Part shown: one piece after another, positions 7,630 to 16,338 of the stretch | How positions within the stretch are numbered: position 1 is the stretch's first letter | How the letters are laid out: every line of letters starts with the position of its first letter | The notes under the pieces: generated by a model | What the model saw: the letters and a program-made list of their open reading frames with translations, nothing else | Database searches by the model: none | What the model was told of the DNA's origin: nothing | Made by a program: the position numbers and the translations under genes | Assembly: GCA_900541175.1 (NCBI GenBank) | Contig: UQIT01000012.1 | Location: forward strand, 1 to 57,671 | Source of the DNA: an uncultured Collinsella sp. | Lineage (GTDB): Bacteria; Actinomycetota; Coriobacteriia; Coriobacteriales; Coriobacteriaceae | Direction of reading: 5' to 3' | DNA: 57,671 nucleotides

Positions 7630-8229
7630 ATGATGAAAAAGACCCTATCAATCCTTTCCCTTTGCATCGCCCTCTTTGCCGCGCTCGCCCTTGTGGGCTG
7701 CGGCGGGAGCGCATCGGGCGGCGGCAGCGCCCCCAAGAGCGAGAGCAAGGAAAAGGCCCCCGTCGCCAAGAAGACCGACTACATCTGGTTTAAGGTCGAG
7801 ATGCCCGAGGGCGTCGGCGTAAGCGACTCTGCCGGTAAGAATGCCGACAGGGTCCAGCTCACCTTCCCCGAAGACGAGAACGCCTCGGCCGATCGCTTTA
7901 TCCCCGTTTGGAAAAAAGCGCTGACGGCCGAGGAATCCCACGCCGACCAGGCGGAAAAGAAGGGGGATACGTTCCAGTGGAAAGATGGCGGGTCCGTCGA
8001 GTATAACGGCAGGACGTGGCTCGTCGGAACATACGAGGACAACAGCGGCATCTCAACCATGCTTTTTACCGATGTTGAGCCGGGAAGCGTCTACGTCCTC
8101 ATCTCGAACTTCGACCAGCACAAGAAAGAAGCCGAGGCACTCCTCAACTCCATCGAGTTCCCCGATGACATGGAAGAGGCAGTTTCCGAGGCACGCGAAG
8201 TCGAGATTTCGAGCATCGAGATCAAGTAA
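7630..8229 (+). CDS. Lipoprotein, paralogue 1
   Basis: 199 residues, MMKKTLSILSLCIALFAALALVGC, with a clear type II signal peptide and lipobox LVGC, so membrane-anchored outside the cell. AAGGAGG lies 8 nt upstream of the ATG at 7630; ATG 7633 is equally possible. A Gly/Ser/Lys linker (25-50) leads into a compact domain starting DYIWFKVEMPEGVGVSDSAGKNADRVQLTF. The gene at 8471 is a clear paralogue: same signal, TDxIWFKVExPEGV core, a VEYNG/VKYNGxTW segment and an E-rich end with IEIK. I do not recognise the family. It could bind a ligand or a wall component. It has its own terminator, so the two genes are transcribed separately. Confidence 0.85.
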   Translation: MMKKTLSILSLCIALFAALALVGCGGSASGGGSAPKSESKEKAPVAKKTDYIWFKVEMPEGVGVSDSAGKNADRVQLTFPEDENASADRFIPVWKKALTAEESHADQAEKKGDTFQWKDGGSVEYNGRTWLVGTYEDNSGISTMLFTDVEPGSVYVLISNFDQHKKEAEALLNSIEFPDDMEEAVSEAREVEISSIEIK

Positions 8230-8298
8230 CGGGACACCCGCACGCGCCTACGCGCACCCGCGCACATGCGCCCCATTAAAACAACGGGCGCCCAACCC

Positions 8299-8333
8299 GG
8301 GGAGGGCCGACAGCACCAGCCCTCCCCTCTTTT
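8299..8333 (+). terminator. Terminator after lipoprotein 1
   Basis: GGGAGGGC / GCCCTCCC stem followed by CTCTTTT. Confidence 0.8.
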
Positions 8334-8380
8334 GCGCCCGAACATATTGCCACTTAACGGCGCAAATCCGGCCCTCAGAA

Positions 8381-8396
8381 TGGGACACATGGCCCA
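8381..8396. promoter_or_regulatory. Operator-like palindrome, copy 2
   Basis: The same TGGGACACATGGCCCA sequence as 7416-7431, here 75 bp before the second lipoprotein start codon. Conservation of this short block while the surrounding DNA has diverged suggests a regulator binding site. Confidence 0.6.
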
Positions 8397-8470
8397 CCCT
8401 AGCGAGCCGTCCACGCGTACAGTAAAGACAGGTAATCCATGGGCGGTTACAGATCGAGGAGGACACGACC

Positions 8471-9064
8471 ATGAAAAAGAAGGCCTTTGCGATTCTCACC
8501 CTCTGCATGAGTCTTTTTGCCGCGGTTGCCCTGGTGGGCTGCGGTGGCAGCGGCGACGCTACCGGAAGTGGCGGTGGCGGCGGCGCAGAAAAGCCAGCCG
8601 TGGATATGAGGACCGACTTCATTTGGTTTAAGGTCGAGGTCCCCGAGGGCGTCGAGATCACCGACGTCGCAGGCGACACTGCCGACAGGGCCCAGTTTAA
8701 GTTCACCGAGAGCGAGCACGCCAGCGATCGCTTCATCCCCGTCTTCGATCCTGACAAGAACGCCGACGAGCTGTTCGACTACGAGGCAAAGTGGAATGCC
8801 AGCTTTGAGTGGACCGAGAATGACCCCGTCAAGTACAACGGCAAGACTTGGCGCAACGCTTCCTATACACACTCGGGCGGCGTAACGACCGAATACTTCA
8901 CCGACGTTGACGGCGGCAGTGTGTATGTGCGTATCGACAACGTCGAGGAGCACAAGGACGCCGTCGAGACCATGATGAAGTCTCTGGAATTTGCCGACGA
9001 CATCGCCGAGGCCAAGACCGAGGCCATGGACGTCAAGCTCGACGATATCGAGATCAAGCGCTAA
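8471..9064 (+). CDS. Lipoprotein, paralogue 2
   Basis: 197 residues, MKKKAFAILTLCMSLFAAVALVGC with lipobox LVGC, then a Gly/Ser linker and the domain seen in paralogue 1 (TDFIWFKVEVPEGVEITDVAGDTADRAQFKF ... VKYNGKTW ... EYFTDVDGGSVYVRIDN). GAGGA lies 7-8 nt upstream of the start. Acidic and very hydrophilic after the signal. The shared upstream palindrome implies coordinated expression with paralogue 1. Function unknown. The pair sits between folate genes and a secreted phospholipase-like gene with no evident functional link. Confidence 0.85.
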   Translation: MKKKAFAILTLCMSLFAAVALVGCGGSGDATGSGGGGGAEKPAVDMRTDFIWFKVEVPEGVEITDVAGDTADRAQFKFTESEHASDRFIPVFDPDKNADELFDYEAKWNASFEWTENDPVKYNGKTWRNASYTHSGGVTTEYFTDVDGGSVYVRIDNVEEHKDAVETMMKSLEFADDIAEAKTEAMDVKLDDIEIKR

Positions 9065-9369
9065 GCGACTGGCGAGCGCAACGGGAAACACGGTCGCAGT
9101 GCAAACAAGCGACGGTACCCCAGCGCTTCGTACCCAGGGAGGGCCGGTAAACCGACCCTCCCTTTCTTATGCCTGTAGCCGACGAACGCGAGGATGCCGG
9201 ACGCCGGAACCGCCCCAAATGTGGCAACAGTACGAAAACGACAAACACCCCAACACGTCCGCCCACCGATTTATTGCGCCGCGCAGACAATTAAACCAGC
9301 ATCTTTAAACATCTGGGCAGTATAGTGACCAAAACTATCGCATAACCGCACTCTGCGAATGGAGAAGTT
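9065..9369. other. Intergenic region with a terminator
   Basis: Contains the lipoprotein 2 terminator (9137-9168). The remainder, up to the phospholipase start, should hold that gene's promoter. Nothing else is seen. Confidence 0.5.
9137..9168 (+). terminator. Terminator after lipoprotein 2
   Basis: GGGAGGGCCGGT / ACCGACCCTCCC stem, loop of 2, then TTTCTT. Confidence 0.85.
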
Positions 9370-11862
9370 ATGACCGAACACCATGCCATCAGCCGCCGAG
9401 CGTTTACGCTGGGCCTAGGGCTTGCGGCGTTGTCACCACTTGCAAGCCTGCCCGAAACCGCAGCGCCGGGCATTCCCCTGCGAGCGGCATTTGCAGACAA
9501 CACACCCGCACCGTCGGACAGCCTCCACAATTTCGTCATTCGCCTTCGCCCCGCGGGCTATTTTCGCACCGCGAGCGTCAACCAAGACGGCAACGTTCGC
9601 GGCAACGTCTGTCACCTGTTTAACGACGGCACGTCCAGCAAGCTCATCCTTGAGAACGTAACGACCAAGAATGACGATACAAACTGGTACGCCATCCGCA
9701 CCTTGCTCAATTTCGAAGAGCATAAAAAGACGGGCTACAGCATTTGGTCGGTCGACGACGACTCGGACAAAGATGGAAAGGTCATCCACGTATGGGGCGG
9801 CGAGTATGACAACAAGCCCAGCCGCGCTTTTGCGTTCGAGCGTCAATCAAACGGAACCTACATCATCCGAGACCGCACGGTCGAGAAAGAAACCGAGAAA
9901 AAAGACATTAAGTACCTGGCAATAGAATCGAACGGCAAAGACCAGGACAACAATAAGATCTGCCATAAGAGTAAGAGCATTCCGTGGGAGCTCGAACTTA
10001 TCGGTTACGACATGAAAAAGAACGATGCCACGGTTAGCAGCCTCGACTGGATCATGTACAGCAGCTACGTCGACGGACCATGTTGGATGAAATACGTCGA
10101 CGACAACAAGTTCCTCGACGAGCTGAGCATCCCGGGTACGCACGATTCGGGCACCTGCAGCGTGGACAACGACACTGAGCCCCAATCCTCGCAAGTAAAA
10201 TGCCAGCAGGATTACATTCCCACGCAGTTGCTCGAAGGCATTCGCTATTTCGATATCCGGCTCGGAAAGGGCGATGACCCCGGCATCGACCACGGGATTT
10301 TCTACCTACTCAAAAAAGACGGGAACTATCTGCATCTCTCCGATGTCATCGGGTACTTCAAAACGTTTTTGAACGAAAACCCGTCAGAAGCGCTCATCAT
10401 GCTCGCATCGCGCGGCAACGATGAGGCTACCGACGAAAGCATAACGACGGCCTTCGCCAAGGTTATGGCCGATAACCCCAACCTGTTCTACACGTCGAGC
10501 CACGTCCCCACGCTGGGCGAGGTGCGCGGAAAGATCGTCCTGCTGCGTCGATTTGGGCTCGCCGGCAACAGCGTAAGCGGCCACACGTGGGGCCTCGACC
10601 TCACCCAATGGGATGACAAGATCAAGGCGCATTCCGGGCAGTCGATGTGTCTCGTCCAAGACGCGCGGGGATTTGAAGCCATAGGGGAAACGGGCAATGA
10701 AGAGCCCTATTGCACCAAGGTATATGCCCAGGACAAGTTCAAACTCACGGGAACCGACAAGCTCAGCTGGGTCGATAATGCGCTGAAGGAAACGACCGGG
10801 CGCACGTGCAACAAGGTGGACGTCGTGGACGATGCCGGGGCCGAGGTGCAAGTCCAGGAGCGTTGCTGGTCTATCAACTACACCAGCTGCACGGGCTTGT
10901 CGCACGGAGGCAATCCTTTTACCTCGGCACGAGTAGTCAACGAGCATCTGTACAAGAGCCCGTACATCAATCCCAGCGGCACCGAGGATACAAAGTCAGA
11001 TTACCTCAAGCACATTGGCATCATCGCATCCGACTTTGTTGATGCGGCGCTGGCCCGGAGCATCTACCAGCGCAATTACAATTACGATACGAAGCACACG
11101 CAGTCGGCTTCGTGCTACCTCCCAGCCCGCATGCACATGACATATGGCAACTCGCTGAGCGACGCCTCGCTCCAGGACGGCAAGACCGTTGGCGAGGGTC
11201 ATTTCCGCCTTGTCGACAGCAGCAACGTACTCAACGTGGCGGCTTCGGGCCATGCGTTTGCCATCGAATATGTGGATGTCGACGCCCTGGGCAACGAGAC
11301 CGTTACGGGGCTGCAGGGCTCTGTGCCTATCGATATCGATCCACGCGCGCTGACGCCCCATTTTGAGGGACTCGAAGGCCTTAAGGCCGGCGAAGACGTG
11401 CGCGCCAAGATTGCGGCATCACTCGAGGGCAAGCTCGAAACCGATGCCTGCACGGCCCAGCTCGAGTTTGTGCACGACGCGAACGGCGCTCCGGGAACGG
11501 CGATGGCCGAGGGCGAAACATTTGCCGCAGGGACGTACTGGGTGCGCGTGAACGGTCTTTTGGGCGACGCGGCGCAGAACTACACGCTCGCCAGCGACGG
11601 AGCCGCAAGCTTTACCGTAGCGGCCTCGGGCAGTGCGGGCGGCACCGGCAGCGGCACCGACGGTGGCACGGGTTCCAACGCAGGCAGCGCTGATAAGAAC
11701 GGTAAGGGCAACAAGGGCAAGAGCTCGGGCGGAAAACTCGCCGGCACGGGCGATGGCTCCGGCATTGCCGCCGGGCTCGCCGCTGCCGCCGTGGCGACAA
11801 CGGTCGCCGGCGCAGCGATGCTTGCAAATGACCGCGAAAACAACGGGAACGTTGACGAATAG
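9370..11862 (+). CDS. Tat-exported phosphatidylinositol-specific phospholipase C-like protein
   Basis: 830 residues. The N-terminus has a twin-arginine signal (SRRAFTLGLGLAAL) and a probable cut near AAFA-DN. Residues 50-210 look like a beta-rich ricin-type or carbohydrate-binding region. The PI-PLC X-like domain follows: SIPGTHDSGT with H258, YFDIRLG with D295 and R297, and DHGIFY with H308. The 50-residue spacing between the two His equals that of the Bacillus enzyme (H32/H82). HLSDVIGYFKTFLNENPSEALIMLASR is also typical. Residues 600-755 are beta-rich with Ala/Gly; then a Gly/Ser/Lys stretch and a terminal hydrophobic segment (AAGLAAAAVATTVAGAAML) suggest surface anchoring without an LPXTG motif. 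It may cleave phosphatidylinositol or GPI anchors, but substrate is unproven. GGAG precedes the ATG; a terminator follows. Confidence 0.85.
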   Translation: MTEHHAISRRAFTLGLGLAALSPLASLPETAAPGIPLRAAFADNTPAPSDSLHNFVIRLRPAGYFRTASVNQDGNVRGNVCHLFNDGTSSKLILENVTTKNDDTNWYAIRTLLNFEEHKKTGYSIWSVDDDSDKDGKVIHVWGGEYDNKPSRAFAFERQSNGTYIIRDRTVEKETEKKDIKYLAIESNGKDQDNNKICHKSKSIPWELELIGYDMKKNDATVSSLDWIMYSSYVDGPCWMKYVDDNKFLDELSIPGTHDSGTCSVDNDTEPQSSQVKCQQDYIPTQLLEGIRYFDIRLGKGDDPGIDHGIFYLLKKDGNYLHLSDVIGYFKTFLNENPSEALIMLASRGNDEATDESITTAFAKVMADNPNLFYTSSHVPTLGEVRGKIVLLRRFGLAGNSVSGHTWGLDLTQWDDKIKAHSGQSMCLVQDARGFEAIGETGNEEPYCTKVYAQDKFKLTGTDKLSWVDNALKETTGRTCNKVDVVDDAGAEVQVQERCWSINYTSCTGLSHGGNPFTSARVVNEHLYKSPYINPSGTEDTKSDYLKHIGIIASDFVDAALARSIYQRNYNYDTKHTQSASCYLPARMHMTYGNSLSDASLQDGKTVGEGHFRLVDSSNVLNVAASGHAFAIEYVDVDALGNETVTGLQGSVPIDIDPRALTPHFEGLEGLKAGEDVRAKIAASLEGKLETDACTAQLEFVHDANGAPGTAMAEGETFAAGTYWVRVNGLLGDAAQNYTLASDGAASFTVAASGSAGGTGSGTDGGTGSNAGSADKNGKGNKGKSSGGKLAGTGDGSGIAAGLAAAAVATTVAGAAMLANDRENNGNVDE

Positions 11863-11897
11863 GCCAGCCGACCTTTTTGGACACATCGATTTGATGA

Positions 11898-11932
11898 GGG
11901 GCGCAGAATACCGTTCTGTGCCCCCGATTTTT
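11898..11932 (+). terminator. Terminator after the PI-PLC-like gene
   Basis: GGGGCGCAGAA / TTCTGTGCCCC with one mismatch, followed by CGATTTTT. Confidence 0.75.
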
Positions 11933-11957
11933 ACCTTGGCCCGAACGCCGCCATGGG

Positions 11958-12227
11958 CTACATCACCATGTTCAGCGCGTTAACAAACTCCTGGGCCTTC
12001 GCACGGCTGCTCAGGCTAAAGACACAGGCAGTCAACAGCCTGTTACGTAGGAAAACGTCGCGGCCCTTGATCCTGTTGACCCCCGTGATGTCCTTAAGAT
12101 AGACAATCTCGGTGTGCTTGCCACCAAACGTACCCTTCTTGAGCACCTCAATACGGTTAGGGTAGATCTTGACGTCTTTAAACCTACCCGAACCTTTGTC
12201 CTGGAATAGCAGCGTGTTGTTGTCCAT
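11958..12227 (-). CDS. Small PH-like domain protein
   Basis: 89 residues from the ATG at 12227, with GGGAG 8 nt upstream. A GTG at 12272 lacks a ribosome site. The pattern LLFQDKGSGRFKDVKIYPNRIEVLKKG ... EIVYLKDITGVNRIKGRD ... RAKAQEFVNALN is that of small bacterial PH-like (bPH) folds: alternating beta strands and a final helix. Cytoplasmic, with no membrane segment. Function unknown; such folds often act as binding modules. It is a single-gene unit converging on the phospholipase gene. Confidence 0.65.
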   Translation of the reverse strand: MDNNTLLFQDKGSGRFKDVKIYPNRIEVLKKGTFGGKHTEIVYLKDITGVNRIKGRDVFLRNRLLTACVFSLSSRAKAQEFVNALNMVM

Positions 12228-12431
12228 ACGCGTCACTCCCGTGGGGTTCGCTAAAACTGCCTCTATGGTCACATTTTAGTCACTTCGGGAATCCTGCACG
12301 AAGGCGCTAGGCGACATTGAAATTCGAGTCCGCGCGAGGCTTTAAGATGGACATGATTAGCTGCATCGATGCAACTTGGCAATGCTTCTAGGAGTACGCC
12401 TCGTATTATTTGCCATTAAAGGAGGTCTTAC

Positions 12432-12884
12432 ATGGTTTACGTATGGGAATTCGAGTTCTTTGATTCGGACGGTGTTGTCGACGCTGTGCCATGTGGCTCG
12501 CTGGGCGGAGGTGGAACGTTCGGATCCGACCTAAACGACGCTGTCGAAAGTGCCGCTGATTTTCTCGCATGCATGGTCGATGACCACCTAATGGGCGGCG
12601 TTGACCTGCTTGCGCCGGACTTTGGCCACGAGCCGCAGCACGGTGGCAAGATTATCTCCGTGGCCGTCAGTCGCAAACTCAACGATATCCCCGCCGTCAC
12701 CGCAGTGGACGCCGCGCGCATGCTTGGCGTTAGCTCGGCAAGAGTATCGCAACTGATAAATGCTGGACTGTTGGATTCATGGAAGGATGGCACCAAGCGC
12801 ATGGTGTCCAAAGCTTCCATCGAGGCGCGACTCGCCGACGCTCCAAAGGCAGAACGTCCAAAAGAGGTCCCTATTGCTGTATGA
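12432..12884 (+). CDS. HicB-like protein with C-terminal helix-turn-helix
   Basis: 150 residues, with AAGGAGG upstream of the ATG. Residues 1-85 form a HicB-like alpha/beta domain (EFEFFDSDGVVDAVPCGSLGGGGTFGSDLNDAVESAADFL). Residues 88-135 form a DNA-binding helix-turn-helix (VTAVDAARMLGVSSARVSQLINAGLLDSW). HicB proteins normally neutralise a HicA toxin encoded next to them. I find no HicA-sized ORF within 400 bp on either side, so this is either an orphan antitoxin or a stand-alone regulator. Confidence 0.6.
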   Translation: MVYVWEFEFFDSDGVVDAVPCGSLGGGGTFGSDLNDAVESAADFLACMVDDHLMGGVDLLAPDFGHEPQHGGKIISVAVSRKLNDIPAVTAVDAARMLGVSSARVSQLINAGLLDSWKDGTKRMVSKASIEARLADAPKAERPKEVPIAV

Positions 12885-12978
12885 GACGAGACTACTACGC
12901 ACCTTTATTACACACGATGTTTTCAGCCTGGTATAAACAAGTTCAATAATAGAATGCAAATCCAACCATCATGTCTGA

Positions 12979-13447
12979 TTACGAAAGGATTTTTGCCTTT
13001 TCTGCAGCAAACTCTTCCTCGGTAAGTACTCCACTCTCACGCAGTGCTGCAAGCCTCTCAAGCCTTGCAACTACATCAACCACTATCCGCCAGCGTCTCA
13101 ATAGTCTGTGAAACCTGCGGATACCGCTCGAGCTCCTTCGATAGGGCATCGACTATCTCGGCAATATTCTTTGCATTTTTGCCGCCGTTTAATACGTTTG
13201 CCCTGACCTTAGATGACGACTTGACAGTAACGCCAGATCCGCCTTCAACTGGAACAACCGAAATACTGATATTTTCGCCCCAAGACCAAAGGCTCATACC
13301 AATCTCGGCTGCAACTGTTCTTGTTGTGGGCGATGCGCTATCAACTTTTACTTTAGGTAGCTTTTCCATAGCTGCCTTCAAGGCATTAAACGTGTCGTCA
13401 GGAGAATACGGTATCTGAATCTGAAGCTGCTGATCGGCAAAACCCAT
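12979..13447 (-). pseudogene. Frameshifted SHOCT-domain protein gene
   Basis: The first frame (13447 to 13076) encodes MGFADQQLQIQIPYSPDDTF ... and ends in TGA after ETLADSG. Directly at that point the neighbouring frame continues without a stop to TAA at 12979-12981 and reads VVDVVARLERLAALRESGVL, then TEEEFAAEKAKILS. That tail is a textbook SHOCT module (short C-terminal oligomerisation helix pair). The simplest explanation is a one-base indel in GCGGATAGTGGTTGA (about 13076-13090). The N-terminal part is an alpha/beta domain of unknown function. Either the gene is broken, the base call is wrong, or the two parts are joined by frameshifting; no slippery homopolymer is visible. Confidence 0.7.
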
Positions 13448-13561
13448 AATCCGACCTCCGCTTTTGCAAGATTAAGGCTATTGGCAATGTTAGCACGTTC
13501 CCAGCACTTTTAAATTCATCTAATGACCTTGTGATGCAGCCCGACGCCCCAGCACTACTCC

Positions 13562-14899
13562 CTACTTCCCAAATAGCGCACCCAGCAGGCCGCGACGTTT
13601 GGGCTTCTCCTCTCGGTAGGAACCCTCGGCCACCGCTGCCACCTGGCGCGGTTGCTCGCCGTCTCCACGGCGCACGATCTGGTATAGGAACGGCGATTTA
13701 ACGTATTTGACCTCGATGGGCGTGGCATGCACGGTACTTTCGCCGGACAGATGCAGGCTCGGGTTGAGCGGCGCCACCACATGCGTCTCGCGCTTGTCAC
13801 TAAACACCACCGCGGCCGCGCGACCCGTCTGGCCGTTTACGGCAATGCGCACCTGCTCGCCATCGCGGCTGTCCGTCGCCGGACGATCGACAAAGTAGAC
13901 CGGCACCATCACCAGGCCGTCCTTATGCTTGCGGGCCTTGCGCGCCCACGTGCGGATACTCTTTTTATTGAGCCCCAGCACCGCCTCGGCATCGTTGCCG
14001 GCAATGTCGAGCGCCAGCTTATCAATGACCACCTGGTCCTTGGTAGACGCATCGACGGAGACAACGCGGAAGTCACCTTCCTGCATGGCCGGGTCAAACG
14101 GCCCAACCTTGGCAAAGTCCCACGGCTCCAGAATGCCCATAAGGCGAACGTCCAGGTAGTTTGCCCGCGGATACGCCCAGTCGAGCACCTCGTAGTACAC
14201 CAGGGTCTCCTTGCTCAGCCCCTTGCCCGGGAAGCTTGCCATCATGCGCAGGTCCGCGAGCGCCATGGGGAAGTAGAAAAGCATCATGTCATTTTGAATC
14301 GCGTCTTCCACGTCGTGCCCGGCAAAGGCGTCAGGGTACTGGCGCACCAGCTGCAGCGCGTTGGCACGTGCCTGCTGCGGCGAGATTTCGCAGGGAATAC
14401 CCTGCTCGGGTACATACTCCGCACCAACGCCCAAGGTCAAGCGTTTGCTAAAGGTGCCGGGCTTGAGCAGGTCGGCAACGCCGATCTTATTGCCGCAGGA
14501 CGGGCACTCAAACACGCGCTGGGTCGATGACCCCTCAAAGGACGCGCCGCAGAAGGGGCACGGGATGCTCACATGCGTAGCCTCTTGGAACTCCTGAGCC
14601 GTGCCGCGGTCCTCCCACAGCAGATGCTCCAGAACCGACTGATTGCGCCAGTGCGAATTAAAGAAATACCAGTCCGGGTCTACCGGGCGCTCGAGCTGCG
14701 ACACGTGAGTGAGCTTAAGCAGTCCATCGACAACCGTCAGCGGCGTATGGCGAATGCCCAGGGCGCTCTTGGGCTCCCCCGCATCGGCCTGCCACGGAAC
14801 GACCGTGCCGCAATAGGCGCACTCAAAGCTGCGTTTAGCCTGGTGTGAGTACATAGGGCCGCCGCAGTTTTGGCATTTAATGGCAAACATCTCGTCCAT
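13562..14899 (-). CDS. Double zinc-ribbon protein of unknown function
   Basis: 445 residues from the ATG at 14899 (MDEMFAIKCQNCGGPM), with AAGGAGG 8 nt upstream. Two CxxC...CxxC zinc ribbons are visible at the N-terminus: CQNCGGPM...FECAYCG (about 9-32) and CPFCGASFEG...FECPSCG (about 115-137). The long C-terminal region is alpha/beta with basic stretches (KKSIRTWARKARKHK) and ends in a basic tail (KPKRRGLLGALFGK). No signal peptide, and no helicase or nuclease motif. A cytoplasmic adaptor or nucleic-acid-associated role is possible but not shown. Monocistronic, divergent from the cation transporter. Confidence 0.75.
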   Translation of the reverse strand: MDEMFAIKCQNCGGPMYSHQAKRSFECAYCGTVVPWQADAGEPKSALGIRHTPLTVVDGLLKLTHVSQLERPVDPDWYFFNSHWRNQSVLEHLLWEDRGTAQEFQEATHVSIPCPFCGASFEGSSTQRVFECPSCGNKIGVADLLKPGTFSKRLTLGVGAEYVPEQGIPCEISPQQARANALQLVRQYPDAFAGHDVEDAIQNDMMLFYFPMALADLRMMASFPGKGLSKETLVYYEVLDWAYPRANYLDVRLMGILEPWDFAKVGPFDPAMQEGDFRVVSVDASTKDQVVIDKLALDIAGNDAEAVLGLNKKSIRTWARKARKHKDGLVMVPVYFVDRPATDSRDGEQVRIAVNGQTGRAAAVVFSDKRETHVVAPLNPSLHLSGESTVHATPIEVKYVKSPFLYQIVRRGDGEQPRQVAAVAEGSYREEKPKRRGLLGALFGK

Positions 14900-15144
14900 G
14901 GATACGTCCTCCTTTGCACAGGGGCTGTCGACATTAAGTATGTCGAGCAAATCGGCGCGTACCCATACCCATGTGGCCCAAAATGGAGCACTCGGTCGGA
15001 CGGGAAGGCGCGCGGGCAGTCGTCCCCCTCCGCCTCGCGCTCGTTAGCACCGGCAGACCATTGCTGCATTTTCTGAGCACCGGCGCACGGTGCGCCCATG
15101 CGAGCTACACTATCCCCTTAACCATGATTGTGAGGACGATCGTT

Positions 15145-16326
15145 ATGTTATTTGTAAATCGGCTGGTACATACGCTTGTTCCCGGCAGCGAAAGCGAACC
15201 GGTCGATACCTCCTGCCGCACCAACGCGGGCTTTGCCGCAAGCCTCATTTGCATTGGCCTCAACATCACCCTGTGTCTGGCCAAGGGCGGGGCGGGCCTG
15301 CTCGCCGGCTCTGTCTCGCTCATCGCCGACGCCTTCAACAACCTCTCTGACGCCTCGAGCAACATCGTGAGTCTGCTCGGATTCCGACTTGCCAGCCGCC
15401 CGGCCGACGAAGGCCACCCCTATGGCCACGGCCGCTACGAGTACCTCGCCGGCTTGGTTGTCGCCGTCCTCGTTTGTGCCGTCGGCATCAACCTAATCCT
15501 GGAGTCGGTCACCAAAATCATCAAGCCCTCCCCCACCGCTTACACGCTTGTTTCCCTTGCGGCACTGGCTACATCCATGCTCGTTAAGCTCTGGATGGCC
15601 GCGTTCAACCGCACGTTGGGTGATCGCATCGACTCGGAGACGCTCATCGCCACGGCGCAGGACTCCAAAAACGACGTCATCACCTCGGGCTCGGTCTTGG
15701 TGGCGGCGCTTATTTCGCAGACGACCGGCTTTGACCTCGATGGCTGGGCGGGCCTGGGCGTTGGCATCTTCATTTGCATCAGCGGCATGGGCCTGGTGCG
15801 CGACGCCATCAGCCCGCTGTTGGGGCAAGCGCCCGACCCCAAGCTCGTCCAGGAAATCCGCGACAGGATCATGTCATACCCCCAGGTTCTAGGCACGCAC
15901 GACCTCATGGTGCACGACTACGGCCCCGGCCGCCAGTTTGCCAGCGCACACGTCGAAATGCCCGGCGAGGGCGATGCCTTTGAGCACCACGAGATTCTGG
16001 ACACCATCGAACACGACATCAAACGCCAGATGGGCATCGCCATAACGCTGCACTGCGATCCCATTGCAACAACCGGTGACGACCTGCGCGGCTGGGTAAA
16101 GCGCGGCGTAGCGCAGATCGACCCTGCGCTCTCCATCCACGACTTACATGAGCACGACGGCTTTGTTTCGTTTGACCTGGTGCGTCCCGACGGCTTTGAC
16201 ATATCCGACGAGGAGCTGCTGGAGCTCGTCACGCGCATCGTGCACGAGCGCCGGCCCGATGCGTCATGCGTCGTCACGTTCGATTCGGGCTTTAGCTCGC
16301 CCGAGCGTCCGGCAGAGCAGCTGTAG
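15145..16326 (+). CDS. Cation diffusion facilitator (zinc/manganese-type efflux)
   Basis: 393 residues from the ATG at 15145, chosen for GTGAGGA 8 nt upstream; ATG 15124 lacks a site. About six membrane segments fill residues 30-210. The metal-site motif of helix II (SLIADAFNNLSDASSN) and the HPYGHGRYEY signature between helices II and III mark a CDF antiporter, and TAQDSKNDVITS in helix V gives the second Asp pair. The cytoplasmic C-terminal domain (220-300) has the usual HDLMVHDYGPG and H-rich pattern. An extra C-terminal 90 residues (from DLRGWVKRGVAQIDPALSIHDLHEHDG) look like a partial repeat of that domain. It exports divalent cations by H+ or K+ exchange; the metal cannot be named from sequence. 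Confidence 0.9.
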   Translation: MLFVNRLVHTLVPGSESEPVDTSCRTNAGFAASLICIGLNITLCLAKGGAGLLAGSVSLIADAFNNLSDASSNIVSLLGFRLASRPADEGHPYGHGRYEYLAGLVVAVLVCAVGINLILESVTKIIKPSPTAYTLVSLAALATSMLVKLWMAAFNRTLGDRIDSETLIATAQDSKNDVITSGSVLVAALISQTTGFDLDGWAGLGVGIFICISGMGLVRDAISPLLGQAPDPKLVQEIRDRIMSYPQVLGTHDLMVHDYGPGRQFASAHVEMPGEGDAFEHHEILDTIEHDIKRQMGIAITLHCDPIATTGDDLRGWVKRGVAQIDPALSIHDLHEHDGFVSFDLVRPDGFDISDEELLELVTRIVHERRPDASCVVTFDSGFSSPERPAEQL

Positions 16327-16338
16327 CCCGCTTAACAG

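Noticed and set aside
12432..12884. HicAB toxin-antitoxin module
   Set aside because: A HicB-like protein is present, but no HicA-sized toxin ORF is found beside it.
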